Shown one piece after another: positions 63,038-64,000 of a stretch of DNA of 64,000 bases. Each line of letters opens with the position of its first letter. Positions within the stretch are counted from its first letter, which is position 1. The DNA comes from Pseudaminobacter sp040045035. GTDB lineage: Bacteria > Pseudomonadota > Alphaproteobacteria > Rhizobiales > Rhizobiaceae. The stretch is taken from the NCBI RefSeq assembly GCF_040045035.1, contig NZ_JBDZDS010000001.1:372001-436000 (forward strand). Reading direction: 5' to 3'. The notes below the pieces were generated by a model that did not search any database, was not told the DNA's origin, and saw nothing but the letters and a program-made list of their open reading frames with translations. A program made the translations under genes and the position numbers.

Positions 63038-64000
63038 ATGAATGTTCTTCTGATTGGTTCGGGCGGCCGCGAGCACGCGCTGGCCTGGAAGATCGCGGCC
63101 TCTCCCATGCTGACCAAGCTCTACGCCGCGCCGGGCAATCCGGGCATCGCCGGAGAGGCGGAGATCGTCGCGCTGGACGTCAACGACCACGCGGCCGTGG
63201 CTGCCTTCTGCAAGGACAAGGCAATCGACCTCGTGGTGGTCGGGCCGGAAGCGCCGCTTGTCGCCGGCCTCGGCGACGACCTTAGGGCGGCCGGCATCCG
63301 CGTGTTCGGCCCCTCGGCCAAGGCGGCGCAACTCGAGGGCTCGAAGGGTTTTACCAAGGACCTCTGCCGCAGATACAACATCCCCACAGCCGCCTATGAG
63401 CGCTTCGGCAACGCCGCCGACGCCAAGGCCTATATCGAGAAGATGGGCGCGCCCATCGTGGTCAAGGCAGACGGGCTGGCCGCCGGCAAGGGCGTGACGG
63501 TTGCGATGACGCTGGACGAGGCACTTGGCGCGATCGATGCCTGCTTCGACGGCGGTTTTGGCAGCGCGGGCGCGGAAGTGGTGGTCGAGGAGTTTTTGAC
63601 CGGCGAGGAGGCGAGCTTCTTTTGCCTGTGCGACGGCAAGACCGCGCTGCCTTTCGGCACCGCCCAGGACCACAAGCGCGTGGGCGAGGGCGATACTGGC
63701 CCCAATACCGGCGGCATGGGCGCCTATTCGCCGGCGCCGGTGATGACGCCGGAACTGATCGAGCGCACCATGCGCGAGATCATCGAGCCGACCATGCGCG
63801 GCATGGCCGAGATGGGCATGCCGTTCTCGGGCGTGCTGTTCGCCGGTCTGATGATCAACGACAAGGGTCCGCAGCTCATCGAATACAATGTCCGCTTCGG
63901 CGATCCCGAATGCCAGGTGCTGATGACCCGGTTGAAGGACGACCTGCTGGTGCTCCTGAGCGCGGTGGCCGACGGGCAGCTCTCGCACATGTCGGCGCGC
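63038..64000 (+). CDS. purD: Phosphoribosylamine-glycine ligase, N-terminal part (runs off the window)
   Basis: These 321 codons of purD run to the window end without a stop. PurD makes GAR from phosphoribosylamine, glycine and ATP in purine synthesis. The N-terminus MNVLLIGSGGREHALAWKIA, then LYAAPGNPGIA, VVVGPEAPLVAGL, the ATP-grasp core VKADGLAAGKGVTV and FGTAQDHKRVGEGDTGPNTGGMGAYSPAP are all present. GGAG lies about 10 nt before the ATG at 63038. It is divergent from ubiA. Confidence 0.97.
   Translation, partial: MNVLLIGSGGREHALAWKIAASPMLTKLYAAPGNPGIAGEAEIVALDVNDHAAVAAFCKDKAIDLVVVGPEAPLVAGLGDDLRAAGIRVFGPSAKAAQLEGSKGFTKDLCRRYNIPTAAYERFGNAADAKAYIEKMGAPIVVKADGLAAGKGVTVAMTLDEALGAIDACFDGGFGSAGAEVVVEEFLTGEEASFFCLCDGKTALPFGTAQDHKRVGEGDTGPNTGGMGAYSPAPVMTPELIERTMREIIEPTMRGMAEMGMPFSGVLFAGLMINDKGPQLIEYNVRFGDPECQVLMTRLKDDLLVLLSAVADGQLSHMSAR

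Noticed and set aside
61916..63988. 690-residue leftward reading frame
   Set aside because: Only the C-terminal 327 codons are real (ubiA). The upstream part is antisense to purD, which has strong motifs on the plus strand.

Overview
The window is high-GC DNA, almost entirely coding, from an alphaproteobacterium of the order Hyphomicrobiales (Rhizobiales). A relative of Mesorhizobium/Aminobacter (Phyllobacteriaceae) is my best guess. Supporting signs are a split b/b' F0 ATP synthase operon led by atpI, BacA, a quinone-type polyprenyl synthase, glyQ/glyS as separate genes, a CtrA-type site, and the 'cggcccgaggatgacg' and 'gaaaatcg..cgattttc' intergenic repeats that I associate with this group. 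No rRNA, tRNA, CRISPR, IS or phage was seen.

Region 1 (1-7,610) holds the 3' end of guaA and then an envelope disulfide module. It comprises an L,D-transpeptidase lipoprotein, a DsbA-like oxidoreductase, a TlpA-type protein on an Lgt-like membrane domain, DsbD, a stand-alone DsbD-gamma-like thioredoxin, and a QseBC/PmrAB-type two-component system. Four copies of CTTAAG-N5-CTTAAG lie in front of dsbA-ldt, the kinase, trx-dsbD-tlpA and the response regulator. The module therefore reads as one self-regulated regulon.

Region 2 (7,995-14,049) is an apparently exported catabolic module: a Tat-targeted xanthine-dehydrogenase-family molybdenum subunit (with one frameshift), its [2Fe-2S] subunit, a di-haem cytochrome c, a secreted protein of unknown family, and a secreted PuuE/NodB-fold hydrolase. 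It may oxidise and then open a nitrogen heterocycle in the periplasm; the substrate is unknown.

Region 3 (14,345-28,351) is transport and carbon metabolism: a galactofuranose-type importer (ytfQRT-yjfF) with a GntR regulator, a polyamine-type ABC importer, and acetate kinase plus phosphoketolase. A soluble globin-coupled chemoreceptor follows on the opposite strand.

Region 4 (30,560-40,673) is mixed core and accessory: an ArsC-like protein, an M29 aminopeptidase with LysR and DUF1127 neighbours, MAPEG, BacA, a NodB-like deacetylase, YfgM-Der, a Nudix hydrolase, and a SleB-type wall hydrolase preceded by a CtrA-like site.

Region 5 (40,925-64,000) is core genome: atpI-B-E-F'-F, rnhB, a PA0069-type radical SAM protein, moaB, ispE, an S49 peptidase, a TrmN6-like methyltransferase, a polyprenyl diphosphate synthase, a TPR-LysM protein, glyQS, tsaC, a D-2-hydroxyglutarate-dehydrogenase-like enzyme, ubiA and partial purD. 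Repeat-rich spacers occur at 45.9, 53.9, 57.3-57.9 and 61.7 kb.
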